A stretch of DNA of 32,899 nt from Pseudomonadota bacterium (GCA_023427545.1 JAEZBF010000239.1:1-32899); one strand, 5' to 3'; numbered from the stretch's first letter, positions 22,283-30,579 are shown. Numbers and translations are program-made. Notes: a model not told the origin generated them from the letters alone.

Positions 22283-23141
22283 TGGAAAAGGATTTCCGGT
22301 ACATCGAACGCAGGTAGAACACCGACAGGAACAGGGCTCCCAGCACCATCAGCCAGCCGGTGGCCGCCGCGCCACCGAAATCGGAGAAGCTGAACCCGGT
22401 GCGATAGAGGTAGGTGCCCAGCACCTCGGTCAGCCGGACCGGGCCGCCCTTGGTCACCAGCCAGACTTCCGTGAACATGCGGAAGGCGAAGATGTAGCGG
22501 AAGACGATCGCCAGCATCGCCGCCGGAATGATCAGCGGAATGGTGATGTTGAGCGTCTGCTGCCACGCGTTCGCGCCATCCACGCGCGCCGCTTCGTAGA
22601 GTTCGCGCGGCACCGAGATGACCGCTGCGTAGATGATCACGAAGGTGAAGGGCAGGTGGTGCCATGTCGAAATCGTGCAGATCAGCGCGAGCGCGTCGCC
22701 GACGTTGCGCGTCCAGTTGAACGTGATGCCGAGCGATGCAAGGCCCTTGGTGATGACGCCGATATTGGGATCGGCAAGGAAGCGCCACGAGAGCACGCCC
22801 ACCACCTCGCTGATGCCGTAGGGCACGAGGATGACGGCGAACAGCAGCATGCGGCCGCGGTTGAGGCTCGCGACCAGCACCGCCATGCCGAAGGCGAGCA
22901 GCAGCTCGACATAGACGACGATGTTGACGATCAGGAACGTGTTCCACGACGCGCGCCAGAACACGCCGTCGGTGAGCACTTTTGCGTAGTTGGCGAGCCC
23001 GACGAACTGCGGGTCCAGGCCGTAGTTCGAGGTCGTGAAGCTCAGCCAGAAGACATAGAGCGCCGGCGCGGCCAGCATCGCAGTTGCAAGCGCCTGCGCC
23101 GGCGCCAGCAACATGAGGTGGAAGAAGCCTAGTCGGCGCAT
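22275..23141 (-). CDS. Carbohydrate ABC transporter permease (MalF type), second system
   Basis: 288 residues with about six helices; helix 1 is near the N-terminus and is followed by ALYVFWLSFTTSNYG. The EAA loop reads YEAARVDGANAWQQTLNITIPLI. It is paralogous to 14342-15214: both have LPFTF-IYA, YGISEVVGVL or YAISEVVGVL, and GWLMVLG-L near the C-terminus. It is separated from its binding-protein gene by 72 bases holding a 9-bp hairpin. Confidence 0.93.
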   Translation of the reverse strand: MRRLGFFHLMLLAPAQALATAMLAAPALYVFWLSFTTSNYGLDPQFVGLANYAKVLTDGVFWRASWNTFLIVNIVVYVELLLAFGMAVLVASLNRGRMLLFAVILVPYGISEVVGVLSWRFLADPNIGVITKGLASLGITFNWTRNVGDALALICTISTWHHLPFTFVIIYAAVISVPRELYEAARVDGANAWQQTLNITIPLIIPAAMLAIVFRYIFAFRMFTEVWLVTKGGPVRLTEVLGTYLYRTGFSFSDFGGAAATGWLMVLGALFLSVFYLRSMYRKSFSNE

Positions 23142-23180
23142 GTGGTCTCGCGTCGTGTAACAGCAGTCGAAACAAAAGAA

Positions 23181-23202
23181 GCGCGGCAGCGAACTGCCGC
23201 GC
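23181..23202 (-). other. 9-bp hairpin between binding-protein and permease genes, second system
   Basis: GCGCGGCAG and CTGCCGCGC pair perfectly around a 4-base loop, 11 bases after the binding-protein stop. On the minus strand it is followed by TTCTTTTGTTT, so it can act as a partial terminator as well as an mRNA 3'-end protector. Confidence 0.78.
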
Positions 23203-23213
23203 GTCCGGGAGGG

Positions 23214-24467
23214 CTACTGCTTTTTAGGCAGCAGCGGTTCGATCTGCGCCTGGGTCTTGGCGGCCGCTTCTTCTGGCGTCTGGTAGCCCAGCAGAACCGC
23301 GTCAGCTTCCTCCTGGATGATGGTCTGTGCCCGCGAGATGTCCTCGAAGCCGGGAAGGGCGAGGCGAGCGGCTGCGACGGAACGGGCCTGCTCTGCGGCA
23401 GACGCGATCTTTTCGACGATCCGCGGATCCTGATAGGCGGCCGGACGAACCGCGCCGTTGCCGTTCAGCGCTTCGCGGACGGTGGCCTCGGGCGATGACA
23501 GCGCCTTGATCAGTTCCCAGGCTTCCTTCTTGTGGGGAGAGTTCTTGGGGATGACGAGGTACCAGACTTCGGTCTGGATCGGCGGGACGCCCCCGGCGCC
23601 TGGCGGGATCGATGTCACCTTGAACGAGCCCGGGAAGCGCGAGAGCTTGGGGTCGTTCATGACCAGTTCGCGGTTGAACGGGCTGATGCTCATCGCCGCG
23701 CGGCCGTTCTGCATGTCGGAGATCAGCCCGTCGAGGTTGTTGCCGACATAGTTGTCGATGAGCGCGCCGGAATCCGACAGGTCCTTCAGCATCCGCAGTG
23801 CGGAGATATACTCAGGCGTGTTGGCGTTGAGGGTGAAGTCGTCCTCGAGGAAGCGCTTCCCGGTGCTGAGCATGAGCGCCAGGATGAACTCCGGCGACAC
23901 CCCGACCTGGGTGAGGCCGAAGACTTTCTGGCCGTTCGCATCGGTGTGCGGGACCTTCTTGGCGATCTCGATGAGCTCTTCGAACGTCTTGGGCGGACCG
24001 TCGTACCCGGCTTCCTTGAGCAGCGTCTCATTGTAGACGAGCGCGGTGGTGCTGTGGCGGAACGGAATGCCGTAGAGCTTGCCGTTGTAGGTCATGCCCC
24101 CGCGCATGCCTTCGGAAAGCCCGTCGAAGTCCTCGATCGGGTCGGCGGCGTTGAGGTCGTCGAGCGGCTCGAGCAGCTCGAACGCCTTGGGCGAAGCGAA
24201 GCGGTTGAGGAAGAACGCCGCGTCGACATTGCCGGTGCCGAGGGTCATCTCGCGGAACAGCCGGTCGTGCAGCGGCGTGACGTCGGCGGTGATCCAGTTG
24301 ATCGGGCCGTGGGCCGCAACGAACTCCGCGGTGCTGTCGCCGCCGGTCTCGCCGGTCGAAGCGACCTGGTGCACCTTGTGCCCGAGCACATTGAGGCTCT
24401 GGGCGTTCACGCCGGTTGCCAGCGATACGGCAATTGCGGCCGCAGCTGCGGCCTTAATCAGTTTCAT
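23214..24467 (-). CDS. Carbohydrate ABC transporter substrate-binding protein, second system
   Basis: 417 residues with a Sec signal peptide (MKLIKAAAAAAIAVSLATGV, cleavage about after NA-Q). It is a paralogue of the protein at 15286-16551: NWITADVTPLHDRLFREM, LLEPLDDLNAADPIEDFDG, IPFRHSTTALVYN and NGNGAVRPAAYQDPRIVEK line up without large gaps. GGGAG lies six bases before the ATG. It heads a leftward operon of binding protein, two permeases, HAD phosphatase and EEP-fold hydrolase, and diverges from a LacI regulator. Confidence 0.93.
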   Translation of the reverse strand: MKLIKAAAAAAIAVSLATGVNAQSLNVLGHKVHQVASTGETGGDSTAEFVAAHGPINWITADVTPLHDRLFREMTLGTGNVDAAFFLNRFASPKAFELLEPLDDLNAADPIEDFDGLSEGMRGGMTYNGKLYGIPFRHSTTALVYNETLLKEAGYDGPPKTFEELIEIAKKVPHTDANGQKVFGLTQVGVSPEFILALMLSTGKRFLEDDFTLNANTPEYISALRMLKDLSDSGALIDNYVGNNLDGLISDMQNGRAAMSISPFNRELVMNDPKLSRFPGSFKVTSIPPGAGGVPPIQTEVWYLVIPKNSPHKKEAWELIKALSSPEATVREALNGNGAVRPAAYQDPRIVEKIASAAEQARSVAAARLALPGFEDISRAQTIIQEEADAVLLGYQTPEEAAAKTQAQIEPLLPKKQ

Positions 24468-24806
24468 GGCTGTCTCCCTCGTAGGATTGCTAGTGACGGT
24501 CCCGGGCCCCGGCCGCCCCGTGCTCGCAAACCGCTCTGCAGCAGGAAGGACGTCTACCTGGATTGGTGCCGTGCGCGTGTACCGCGCATCGATATCGTTA
24601 ATGTTGATCTTGCACGCAGTTGTTGCGGCGTCAAGGTCTGGAGGTCAGCATTGATTTCATTGACAATTTCTGCCAAACCCAGCCGCTCTTTACAGCGCAG
24701 GCTCAGTTCAACAATGGTAACGGTAATGACTGTGGGCCAGCGAATGGGCCGATTGGCTGGGGTGCGCCGCACCGGTAAACTGGTCGCCTCGATTGGAGAA
24801 CGGTGA
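24468..24806. promoter_or_regulatory. Divergent regulatory region between second transporter and LacI gene
   Basis: 339 bases with no gene, lower in GC than its surroundings. It holds the operator-like site at 24590-24604, a TTGACG (minus, 24634-24629) upstream of that site as a possible -35, a TTGACA at about 24659 on the plus strand, and a further CATTACCGTTACC-like stretch near 24720-24730. I could not assign convincing -10 boxes. GGAG nine bases before 24807 serves the LacI gene. Confidence 0.55.
24590..24604 (-). promoter_or_regulatory. Operator-like site 1 (LacI target candidate)
   Basis: On the minus strand ACATTAACGATATCG, matching the site at 25935-25949 at 14 of 15 positions. It lies about 125 bases before the binding-protein start and downstream of a possible -35, as a LacI-family repressor site could. 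Confidence 0.6.
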
Positions 24807-25865
24807 ATGACGCATGAGGCGGGCGGGCGGCGTCAGCCGACGCTTCAGGACGTCGCCAGGGTGGTGGGTCTCACCCCCAACACGGTTTCGCGCGCGCTCA
24901 ACGACCGCCCGGGCGTCAATCCTGCGACCCGAGCGCGGATCAAGGCCGAAGCCGAGCGCCTGGGATATGTACCCAACATCCACGCCCGCTCGTTGGTCCT
25001 TGGCGCCCGCAAGACGATCGGCGTGATCGTCCCCAACATCTCCCACCCATTCTTCACCGACCTCGTATCGGAGGTGGAACTCGCAGCCAAGGAGGCCGGC
25101 TACACCGTCCTGCTTCTGCTCTCCTACGAATCCGCCGAGCGCGAGCGCGAAACCATCGGCCGGGCGCTGCGATCGGGGGTCGACGGGCTGATCGCGGCCC
25201 CGGTGCGCGAGCGCTCCAACGCGTGGACCCCCGTGATCAAAACAGGCATTCCACTTGTCATGGTGACGCGCGAACTGCCTGATCAAACAGTAGATTTCTT
25301 CTCAAACGATAATCAGGCCGGCATCCGCCTCACCACCGAGGCGGTGATCCGCGCCGGAGCCCGGGATATCGTGCTGATCGACGAGGACATGCCCACCTCG
25401 ACCATCCGCCTGCGCGAGGAGGGCTTTCGGCGGATGCTCCTTGCGGCAGGCCTGGAGTTCGACCGGCGCAGGAACGTCGCGCCCGTCCCCGCGGCGAGAA
25501 CCTTCCGCGTCTCTCAGTCATGGCAGGCCGACGACGCCTATCGAGTGGCGTGCGAACTGCTCGACCGCGGCCGCCGGCCCGACGCCTTCGTAGTGGGCGA
25601 CGACTACTATGCGCTCGGCCTCTACCGGGCCCTCCGGGAGCGCAGCCTCGCCGTACCCGACGACGTGCTGGTGATCGGCTGGGGCAACCGCCCCTTCACA
25701 CGCTTCATGGAGCCGCCGCTTTCAACGCTCGCGCTGCCCTACGAAGAGGTTGCCCTGCGCGCAACGCGCCGCCTGCTGCAGCTCATCGAGGGCACCCCCG
25801 ATGGCGCGATCGTCACCGAGCGCCTCGTCCCAGAACTTGTGATCCGCGCCTCCTCGATGCGCTGA
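24807..25865 (+). CDS. LacI-family transcriptional regulator
   Basis: 352 residues. The N-terminal helix-turn-helix and hinge read TLQDVARVVGLTPNTVSRALNDRPGV...RLGYVPN (about 11-55). A periplasmic-binding-protein-like sugar-sensing domain follows: IGVIVPNISHPFFTDLV, GVDGLIAAP, FFSNDNQAGI, DAFVVGDDYYALGLYRAL. It diverges from the second transporter operon and runs codirectionally into the FAD oxidoreductase operon. Near-identical sites lie before both, so it likely controls both arms. The effector would be a sugar or derivative. Confidence 0.94.
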   Translation: MTHEAGGRRQPTLQDVARVVGLTPNTVSRALNDRPGVNPATRARIKAEAERLGYVPNIHARSLVLGARKTIGVIVPNISHPFFTDLVSEVELAAKEAGYTVLLLLSYESAERERETIGRALRSGVDGLIAAPVRERSNAWTPVIKTGIPLVMVTRELPDQTVDFFSNDNQAGIRLTTEAVIRAGARDIVLIDEDMPTSTIRLREEGFRRMLLAAGLEFDRRRNVAPVPAARTFRVSQSWQADDAYRVACELLDRGRRPDAFVVGDDYYALGLYRALRERSLAVPDDVLVIGWGNRPFTRFMEPPLSTLALPYEEVALRATRRLLQLIEGTPDGAIVTERLVPELVIRASSMR

Positions 25866-25934
25866 CCTCTCACAAATACATGAGCGTTATCGCAACCTTG
25901 TACGTTGACGCCTCACAGTGGAGCGTGGCAGGGG

Positions 25935-25949
25935 ACATTAACGCTATCG
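25935..25949 (+). promoter_or_regulatory. Operator-like site 2 (LacI target candidate)
   Basis: ACATTAACGCTATCG, 25 bases before the GTG of the FAD oxidoreductase; the next bases TTTAA complete an imperfect palindrome TTAACG-CTAT-CGTTTAA. A related GCGTTATCGC lies near 25878. Confidence 0.6.
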
Positions 25950-25973
25950 TTTAATGACAGGACTGACCCTCAG

Positions 25974-27347
25974 GTGAAGACTACAATCGCAGAGCCCAGC
26001 CGTGAGGTTGCCGTCGAAGGCGAGTACGACATCATCGTCTGTGGCGGTGGCCCCGCCGGGCTCATGGCCGCGGTTGCCGCGGCCCGAAATGGCGCGAAGA
26101 CCCTGCTCATCGAGCGCTACGGCTTCGTCGGCGGCATGGCGACGGCCGCACTCGTCACGCCAATCAGCGAATTCCGCCATTTCGGCAAGCAGCACATCGG
26201 GGGTTTTCCGTTCGAACTGATGCAGCGGGCGACCGAACTGGGTGGCGCGAGCGTCACGCGCGAGAGCGGCAACTTCCCTGTGAACGACGAAATCCTCAAG
26301 CTCGCCGCCCAGCGCATGCTCCTCGAGGCCGGCGTGACGCTGCTCTACCACACCTGGTTTGCCGACTGCGTAACGGAAGATGGCCGGGTCACCCACGTTA
26401 TCGTTCAGAACAAGGCCGGTCGCATCGCCTACAAGGCGAAAGCTTTCATCGATTGCACCGGCGATGCTGACTTGGTGCGGGCAGCCGGCCTGCCCACGCT
26501 CAAGGGCGATGTCCTCCAGCCCGCGACGCTATGGTTCCAGCTGGGCGGGGTCGACACTGACGCCCTCGGGTACCTCTTCGGCGATGCCAAGGACGGCATG
26601 CTGCCCGTATCAGGCAAGATTCGTGGCCGGCTGCTCGAGTTGAACGCCGCTGGCGAAATCCCAATCTTCGGCGGCCCCTGGATCAATCACTTCTGGCACG
26701 ACGGCATGGTCAGCATAAACCTGCTGCGCGAGGCCACCGACGCGAGCGACCCGGTCTGGTTCACCCGCACCGAATGCAGTCTGCGCGAGAAGATGCACCA
26801 GTTCATCGAGGTGCTGCGCCGCGAGTTCATCGAGTTCAAGGATTGCTGGCTGGCCAAGTCCGGTATTCAGACCGGCGTGCGAGAGTCCTATCACATCGTC
26901 GGTCTCTACAGGCTGCGCAAGGAGGACATCCTCGTTCCCAAGGCTTTTCCCGATACGATTGCCAAGGGCGCGCACGTCATCGACATCCATTCCTCCAGCA
27001 GCAACGAGCAGGATGGCCTCGTCGTGCCGCGGCAGGAATACAACGTGCCACTGCGCTGCCTCATCCCGCAGGGCAGCCAGAACCTGATCATCGCCGGCCG
27101 CTGCATCAGCGCCGATGGGCCGGGGTTCGGCTCGGTCCGCGTCATGGCGACCTGCATGGCGATGGGTCAGGGCGCCGGCACGGCCGCCGCCCTCAGCCTC
27201 AAGCATGGCTGCTCGATGCCCGAGATCGACTTCGGTGTGCTGCGCGAAACGCTGATCGCGCAGGGTGCCGTTGTCGACTACGATAATGTGGTTGCACCCA
27301 AGCCCGCCCTGGAAGTCACCGTCTACCCCTCCGCCGTTCCCGCTTGA
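25974..27347 (+). CDS. FAD-dependent oxidoreductase
   Basis: 457 residues. The FAD-binding Rossmann motif DIIVCGGGPAGLMAAVAAARNGAKTLLIER starts near residue 19 and is followed by YGFVGGMATAALV. The C-terminal half has the second FAD contact NLIIAGRCISADGPGFGSVRVMATCMAMGQGAGTAAAL, diagnostic of the FAD-dependent oxidoreductase family often found in carbohydrate-utilisation loci. There is no signal peptide or heme-binding motif. The open frame extends to 25905, but that stretch contains the operator-like site; GTG at 25974 is preferred. The reaction is unknown; oxidation of a sugar or cyclitol hydroxyl is plausible from context. Confidence 0.87.
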   Translation: MKTTIAEPSREVAVEGEYDIIVCGGGPAGLMAAVAAARNGAKTLLIERYGFVGGMATAALVTPISEFRHFGKQHIGGFPFELMQRATELGGASVTRESGNFPVNDEILKLAAQRMLLEAGVTLLYHTWFADCVTEDGRVTHVIVQNKAGRIAYKAKAFIDCTGDADLVRAAGLPTLKGDVLQPATLWFQLGGVDTDALGYLFGDAKDGMLPVSGKIRGRLLELNAAGEIPIFGGPWINHFWHDGMVSINLLREATDASDPVWFTRTECSLREKMHQFIEVLRREFIEFKDCWLAKSGIQTGVRESYHIVGLYRLRKEDILVPKAFPDTIAKGAHVIDIHSSSSNEQDGLVVPRQEYNVPLRCLIPQGSQNLIIAGRCISADGPGFGSVRVMATCMAMGQGAGTAAALSLKHGCSMPEIDFGVLRETLIAQGAVVDYDNVVAPKPALEVTVYPSAVPA

Positions 27348-27351
27348 TCTC

Positions 27352-27378
27352 GCAAGGCGGGCACACTGCCAGCCTTGC
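27352..27378 (+). other. Intra-operon hairpin
   Basis: GCAAGGC (27352-27358) pairs with GCCTTGC (27372-27378), and inside it GGC pairs with GCC around ACACT. It starts 4 bases after the FAD oxidoreductase stop and could uncouple expression of the downstream hydrolases. Confidence 0.6.
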
Positions 27379-27397
27379 ACGGAAGCATGAGACGACC

Positions 27398-28213
27398 ATG
27401 TTTCGCATCGTACAGATCTCCGACACGCACATCGGACCCGAACGGCCGCTCTTCCATCGCAACTGGCCGGCGCTCGTGGACTGGTTGACGGCGCAGCAGC
27501 CCGACCTCATCGTCCATTGCGGCGACGTCACGCTCGATGGCGCCGATCTCGACGACGACTTCGCATTCTGCCGCGAGCTCCTCGCGACCCTGCCGGTTCC
27601 GTGGCTCAGCCTCCCGGGAAACCACGATGTCGGCGTGCCTGCGAGCACCGGGCGTCAGCCCGTCAACGCCGAGCGCCTGGCGCGCTGGCAGCGTTATTTC
27701 GGCGCCGATCACTGGGTGAAGGACCTCGCCGACTGGCGCCTCATCGGCTTCAACTCGATGATCATGGGCAGCGGCCTGCCCGAAGAAGACGCGCAATACC
27801 AGTGGATCGAGGAGGTCACAGCCGGCGCCGGCGGACGTCGCATCGCCTGGTTTTGCCACCAGCCACTGTTCATCCACACCTACGCCGACCCGGACAACGG
27901 TTACTGGTCGGTGGCGCCCGAACCGCGCTTGCGCCTGGAAGCACTCGCGCGCCGCTTCGATATCGGTCTCGTCTCCAGTGGCCACCTGCACATCTCCCGC
28001 CATTTCACCCTGGGCGACACGCAGTACCTCTGGTGTCCCTCGAGTGCCTTCACCGTGGGTGACAGCCAACCGCCGTACCCGGGCGACAAATACCTCGGCG
28101 CCGCGATCTGCGACTTCGTCAGCAGCGAGGTAACGGTCCGGAGCGTGCAGCTCCCCACGCTTATCCCGGCGGTGATCGAGGAGGTCGGACCGCAGGTGTA
28201 CCCGCGTCCATGA
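27398..28213 (+). CDS. Calcineurin-type metallophosphoesterase (CpdA/GpdQ-like)
   Basis: 271 residues with the full two-metal centre: SDTHIG (Asp9, His11), HCGDVTLDG (Asp43), LPGNHDVG (Asn75, His76), WFCHQPLF and the terminal SSGHLHISR. Order and spacing match class III cyclic-nucleotide phosphodiesterases (CpdA) and glycerophosphodiesterase GpdQ. The open frame begins at a TTG (27344), but homology starts at the ATG at 27398. It overlaps the HAD gene by 4 bases (ATGA). With a LacI regulator and a sugar transporter nearby, a phosphodiester of a sugar or glycerol is at least as likely as cyclic AMP. Confidence 0.88.
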   Translation: MFRIVQISDTHIGPERPLFHRNWPALVDWLTAQQPDLIVHCGDVTLDGADLDDDFAFCRELLATLPVPWLSLPGNHDVGVPASTGRQPVNAERLARWQRYFGADHWVKDLADWRLIGFNSMIMGSGLPEEDAQYQWIEEVTAGAGGRRIAWFCHQPLFIHTYADPDNGYWSVAPEPRLRLEALARRFDIGLVSSGHLHISRHFTLGDTQYLWCPSSAFTVGDSQPPYPGDKYLGAAICDFVSSEVTVRSVQLPTLIPAVIEEVGPQVYPRP

Positions 28214-29046
28214 TGGAGCCGCTGCCGCGCCTCATTGCTTCGCTCGACGAGGTTGTGCCCAACTATGACGCCGTCTTCTGCGATGTCTGGGGTGTGGTGC
28301 ACGACGGCATCGCCAAGTTCCCGGCTGCCGAAACGGCACTGACTAGCGTACGGGCCTCCGGCCGCAAGTCGGTGCTGGTGACCAATTCACCGCGGCGCGC
28401 CCAAAGCGTTACCGAGTTCCTCGACCAGATCGGCGTTAGCCGCGAGGCGTACGATTTCATCGCCACCTCGGGCGATGTGACGCGCGCCCTGATCTCCGCC
28501 GCCCCACGCCAGGTCCTCCACATCGGTCTTGATGCCCATCTCGCAATGTTCGAAGACCTTGGCATCGAACGGGTCGACGAAGATCGAGCCGAAGCCATCA
28601 TTGTCACGGGCCTTCGCGGCGGCGAGGACGACACCCCGGAGGCCTACGCCGGGTTGCTGCGGCGGCTGGCGGCCCGCGATCTGCTCATGATCTGCGCCAA
28701 CCCCGACGTGATTGCGCCCAAGGGCGACCGCATGGTCTGGGGCGCCGGCGCGCTGGCCCGCGACTATGCGGCGCTGGGCGGCCGCACGCAGCTTGCGGGC
28801 AAGCCGTTCGCGTCGATCTACGACCACGCCCGCGCCCTCATAGGCGGCATCGACAGGTCCCGCATCCTCGCGATTGGCGATGGTCTCGGCACCGACATCA
28901 AGGGTGCCAACGACTACGGCCTCGACGCCCTGCTGATCCTCAACGGCATCCACGCCGCAACGATCGGCACCACGGTCGAGGAGATTGCCGCCAACCTCGG
29001 CAACGAAGGCCGAACCGCCAGGTACGTCATGCCGGACCTCCGCTGA
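28210..29046 (+). CDS. HAD-superfamily IIA hydrolase (NagD-like)
   Basis: 278 residues. Motif I is FCDVWGVVHDG with Asp25; the DVWGV form in place of DxDGT, followed by a C2 cap, is that of the class IIA family recalled as TIGR01459, common in alphaproteobacteria. Motif II is LVTNSPRRA, motif III lysine is in AGKPF, motif IV is AIGDGLGTDIKGA. NagD relatives dephosphorylate nucleotides and sugar phosphates. It is last in the LacI-FAD oxidoreductase-phosphoesterase operon. In many genomes such a gene stands alone near housekeeping loci, so operon membership here is suggestive only. A 5-bp hairpin CTCCG-CTGAA-CGGAG (29038-29052) follows. Confidence 0.9.
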   Translation: MMEPLPRLIASLDEVVPNYDAVFCDVWGVVHDGIAKFPAAETALTSVRASGRKSVLVTNSPRRAQSVTEFLDQIGVSREAYDFIATSGDVTRALISAAPRQVLHIGLDAHLAMFEDLGIERVDEDRAEAIIVTGLRGGEDDTPEAYAGLLRRLAARDLLMICANPDVIAPKGDRMVWGAGALARDYAALGGRTQLAGKPFASIYDHARALIGGIDRSRILAIGDGLGTDIKGANDYGLDALLILNGIHAATIGTTVEEIAANLGNEGRTARYVMPDLR

Positions 29047-29060
29047 ACGGAGCAACCTCA

Positions 29061-29837
29061 CTAGTCTTCAACGGCCGCGCCATCCATCCCGCCCTGCGCC
29101 GACAGCGTCGAAACGAACCGCTTGGTGCGATCCCGCTTAGGTGCGCCGAACACCTGCCGCGCGTCACCGCACTCGACGATCTCGCCGCGATCGAGGAACG
29201 CCACCTCGTCGGCGATCGTCGCCGCCAACCGCAGGTCGTGCGTCGCCATCAGCATCGTCGTACCCTCGCGCGCGAGCTGGGCCAGCACCTCGACCACTTC
29301 GATGGCGAGTTCGGGATCGAGCGCCGACGTCGGCTCGTCGCAGAGCAGCACCTTGGGCGAATGGGCGAGCGCCCGCGTGATCGCCACCCGCTGCTGCTGG
29401 CCGCCAGACAGGTTCGCCGGCCAGCTCTCCGCCTTGGGCGACATGCCGACCTTGGCAAGCAGCTCGAGCGCCCGCTCGTGCGCCTTCTCCTTGGACCAGC
29501 GCTGCACCGTGACCAGCCCCTCCATGACGTTCTCGACCGCGGTCAGATGTGGAAAGAGCTGGAAGTTCTGGAAGATCATGCCCGTCTTGCGCCGCACCTG
29601 CAGCACCGCCGCGCGGTCGATCCGGCCCGATGGCGTGAACACGATCTCAGCCTCGTCGATCCGCACCCGGCCCGACTGCGGGATCTCCAGCAGGTTGACG
29701 CAGCGCAGCAGGGTACTCTTGCCGCTGCCTGATGGGCCGATCAGCGCAGTGACGCCGCCCTCGCGCACGGCAAGGCTCACGCTCCTGAGGACGTGGAGCT
29801 CGCCGAAGTGCTTGTCGATGTTCTCGAGCGCGATCAT
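29061..29837 (-). CDS. Polar amino-acid ABC transporter ATPase
   Basis: 258 residues of the GlnQ/HisP/TcyN group. It shows Walker A GPSGSGKST, Q-loop FQNFQLFPH, signature LSGGQQQR, Walker B VLLCDEP, D-loop SALDPE and switch histidine MATHD. The ATG at 29837 overlaps the permease stop (ATGA). A longer open frame that runs through the permease in another frame is an artefact. Last gene of a three-gene leftward operon. Confidence 0.94.
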   Translation of the reverse strand: MIALENIDKHFGELHVLRSVSLAVREGGVTALIGPSGSGKSTLLRCVNLLEIPQSGRVRIDEAEIVFTPSGRIDRAAVLQVRRKTGMIFQNFQLFPHLTAVENVMEGLVTVQRWSKEKAHERALELLAKVGMSPKAESWPANLSGGQQQRVAITRALAHSPKVLLCDEPTSALDPELAIEVVEVLAQLAREGTTMLMATHDLRLAATIADEVAFLDRGEIVECGDARQVFGAPKRDRTKRFVSTLSAQGGMDGAAVED

Positions 29838-30514
29838 GAGCCGCCCTCGATGAAACCGCCGTATCGCGACAGCCGCCGTTCGAGCCGCGCCTGCAGGCTC
29901 GACAGTGCCGAGCTGACCACCAGGTAGATCAGCGCCACCTCGACATAGAGGATCAGCGGCTCGTAGGTCGTGGCGACGATGCGCTGCCCCGCCCGGAACA
30001 GCTCCGGCACCGTGATGGCGGCGGCGAGCGATGTGTCTTTCACCAGCGAGATGAAGGTGTTTGAGAGCGGCGGCACCGCCACCCGGCTCGCCTGCGGCAG
30101 GATGGTCCGCCGCATCGCCTGTGGCCACGTCATGCCGATCGAGTAGGCGGCTTCCCATTGCCCCTTGGGCACCGAGGCCAGCACCGCCCGAATGATCTCG
30201 GACGTATAGGCGCCGACGTTGAGCGTGAAGCCGATCAGCGCCGCCGGGAAGGCGTCGAGCACGATCCCGACGCTGGGCAGCCCGTAAAAGATCAGGAACA
30301 GCTGCACCAGCAGCGGCGTGCCGCGGATGATCCAGACGTAGAACCGCACGACCGCCGCAATCGGCGCGGTTCCGAACAGCCGAGCGAGAGCCGCAAGGAA
30401 CCCGACGGCCAACCCGAAGGCGAAAGAGAGCAGCGTCAGCGGAATGGTGAAGAGGATGCACGCCCAGAGCAGGGACGGCACCGACTGAATCATCAGAGAA
30501 AGCCAGTGCGGCAT
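29834..30514 (-). CDS. Polar amino-acid ABC transporter permease
   Basis: 226 residues. Typical HisMQ/GlnP-type permease: an N-terminal periplasmic start, four to five helices, the block YVWIIRGTPLLVQLFLIFYGLP, and the ATPase-docking EAA loop EAAYSIGMTWPQAMRRTILPQA. Only one permease gene is present, so it should act as a homodimer, as in the cystine importer YecS/TcyL. Confidence 0.94.
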   Translation of the reverse strand: MPHWLSLMIQSVPSLLWACILFTIPLTLLSFAFGLAVGFLAALARLFGTAPIAAVVRFYVWIIRGTPLLVQLFLIFYGLPSVGIVLDAFPAALIGFTLNVGAYTSEIIRAVLASVPKGQWEAAYSIGMTWPQAMRRTILPQASRVAVPPLSNTFISLVKDTSLAAAITVPELFRAGQRIVATTYEPLILYVEVALIYLVVSSALSSLQARLERRLSRYGGFIEGGS

Positions 30515-30538
30515 CCGGGCAAGCTCGTTCGCGAAGGT

Positions 30539-30566
30539 GGACCGGCCGCACTCGGGTGCCCGGTCC
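30539..30566 (-). other. Hairpin between binding-protein and permease genes, amino-acid system
   Basis: GGACCGG pairs with CCGGTCC, and inside it GCAC pairs with GTGC around a 4-base loop with a 2-base bulge. It starts 13 bases after the binding-protein stop on the minus strand. No T-run follows. Confidence 0.72.
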
Positions 30567-30579
30567 TTCTTCGCCTAAC

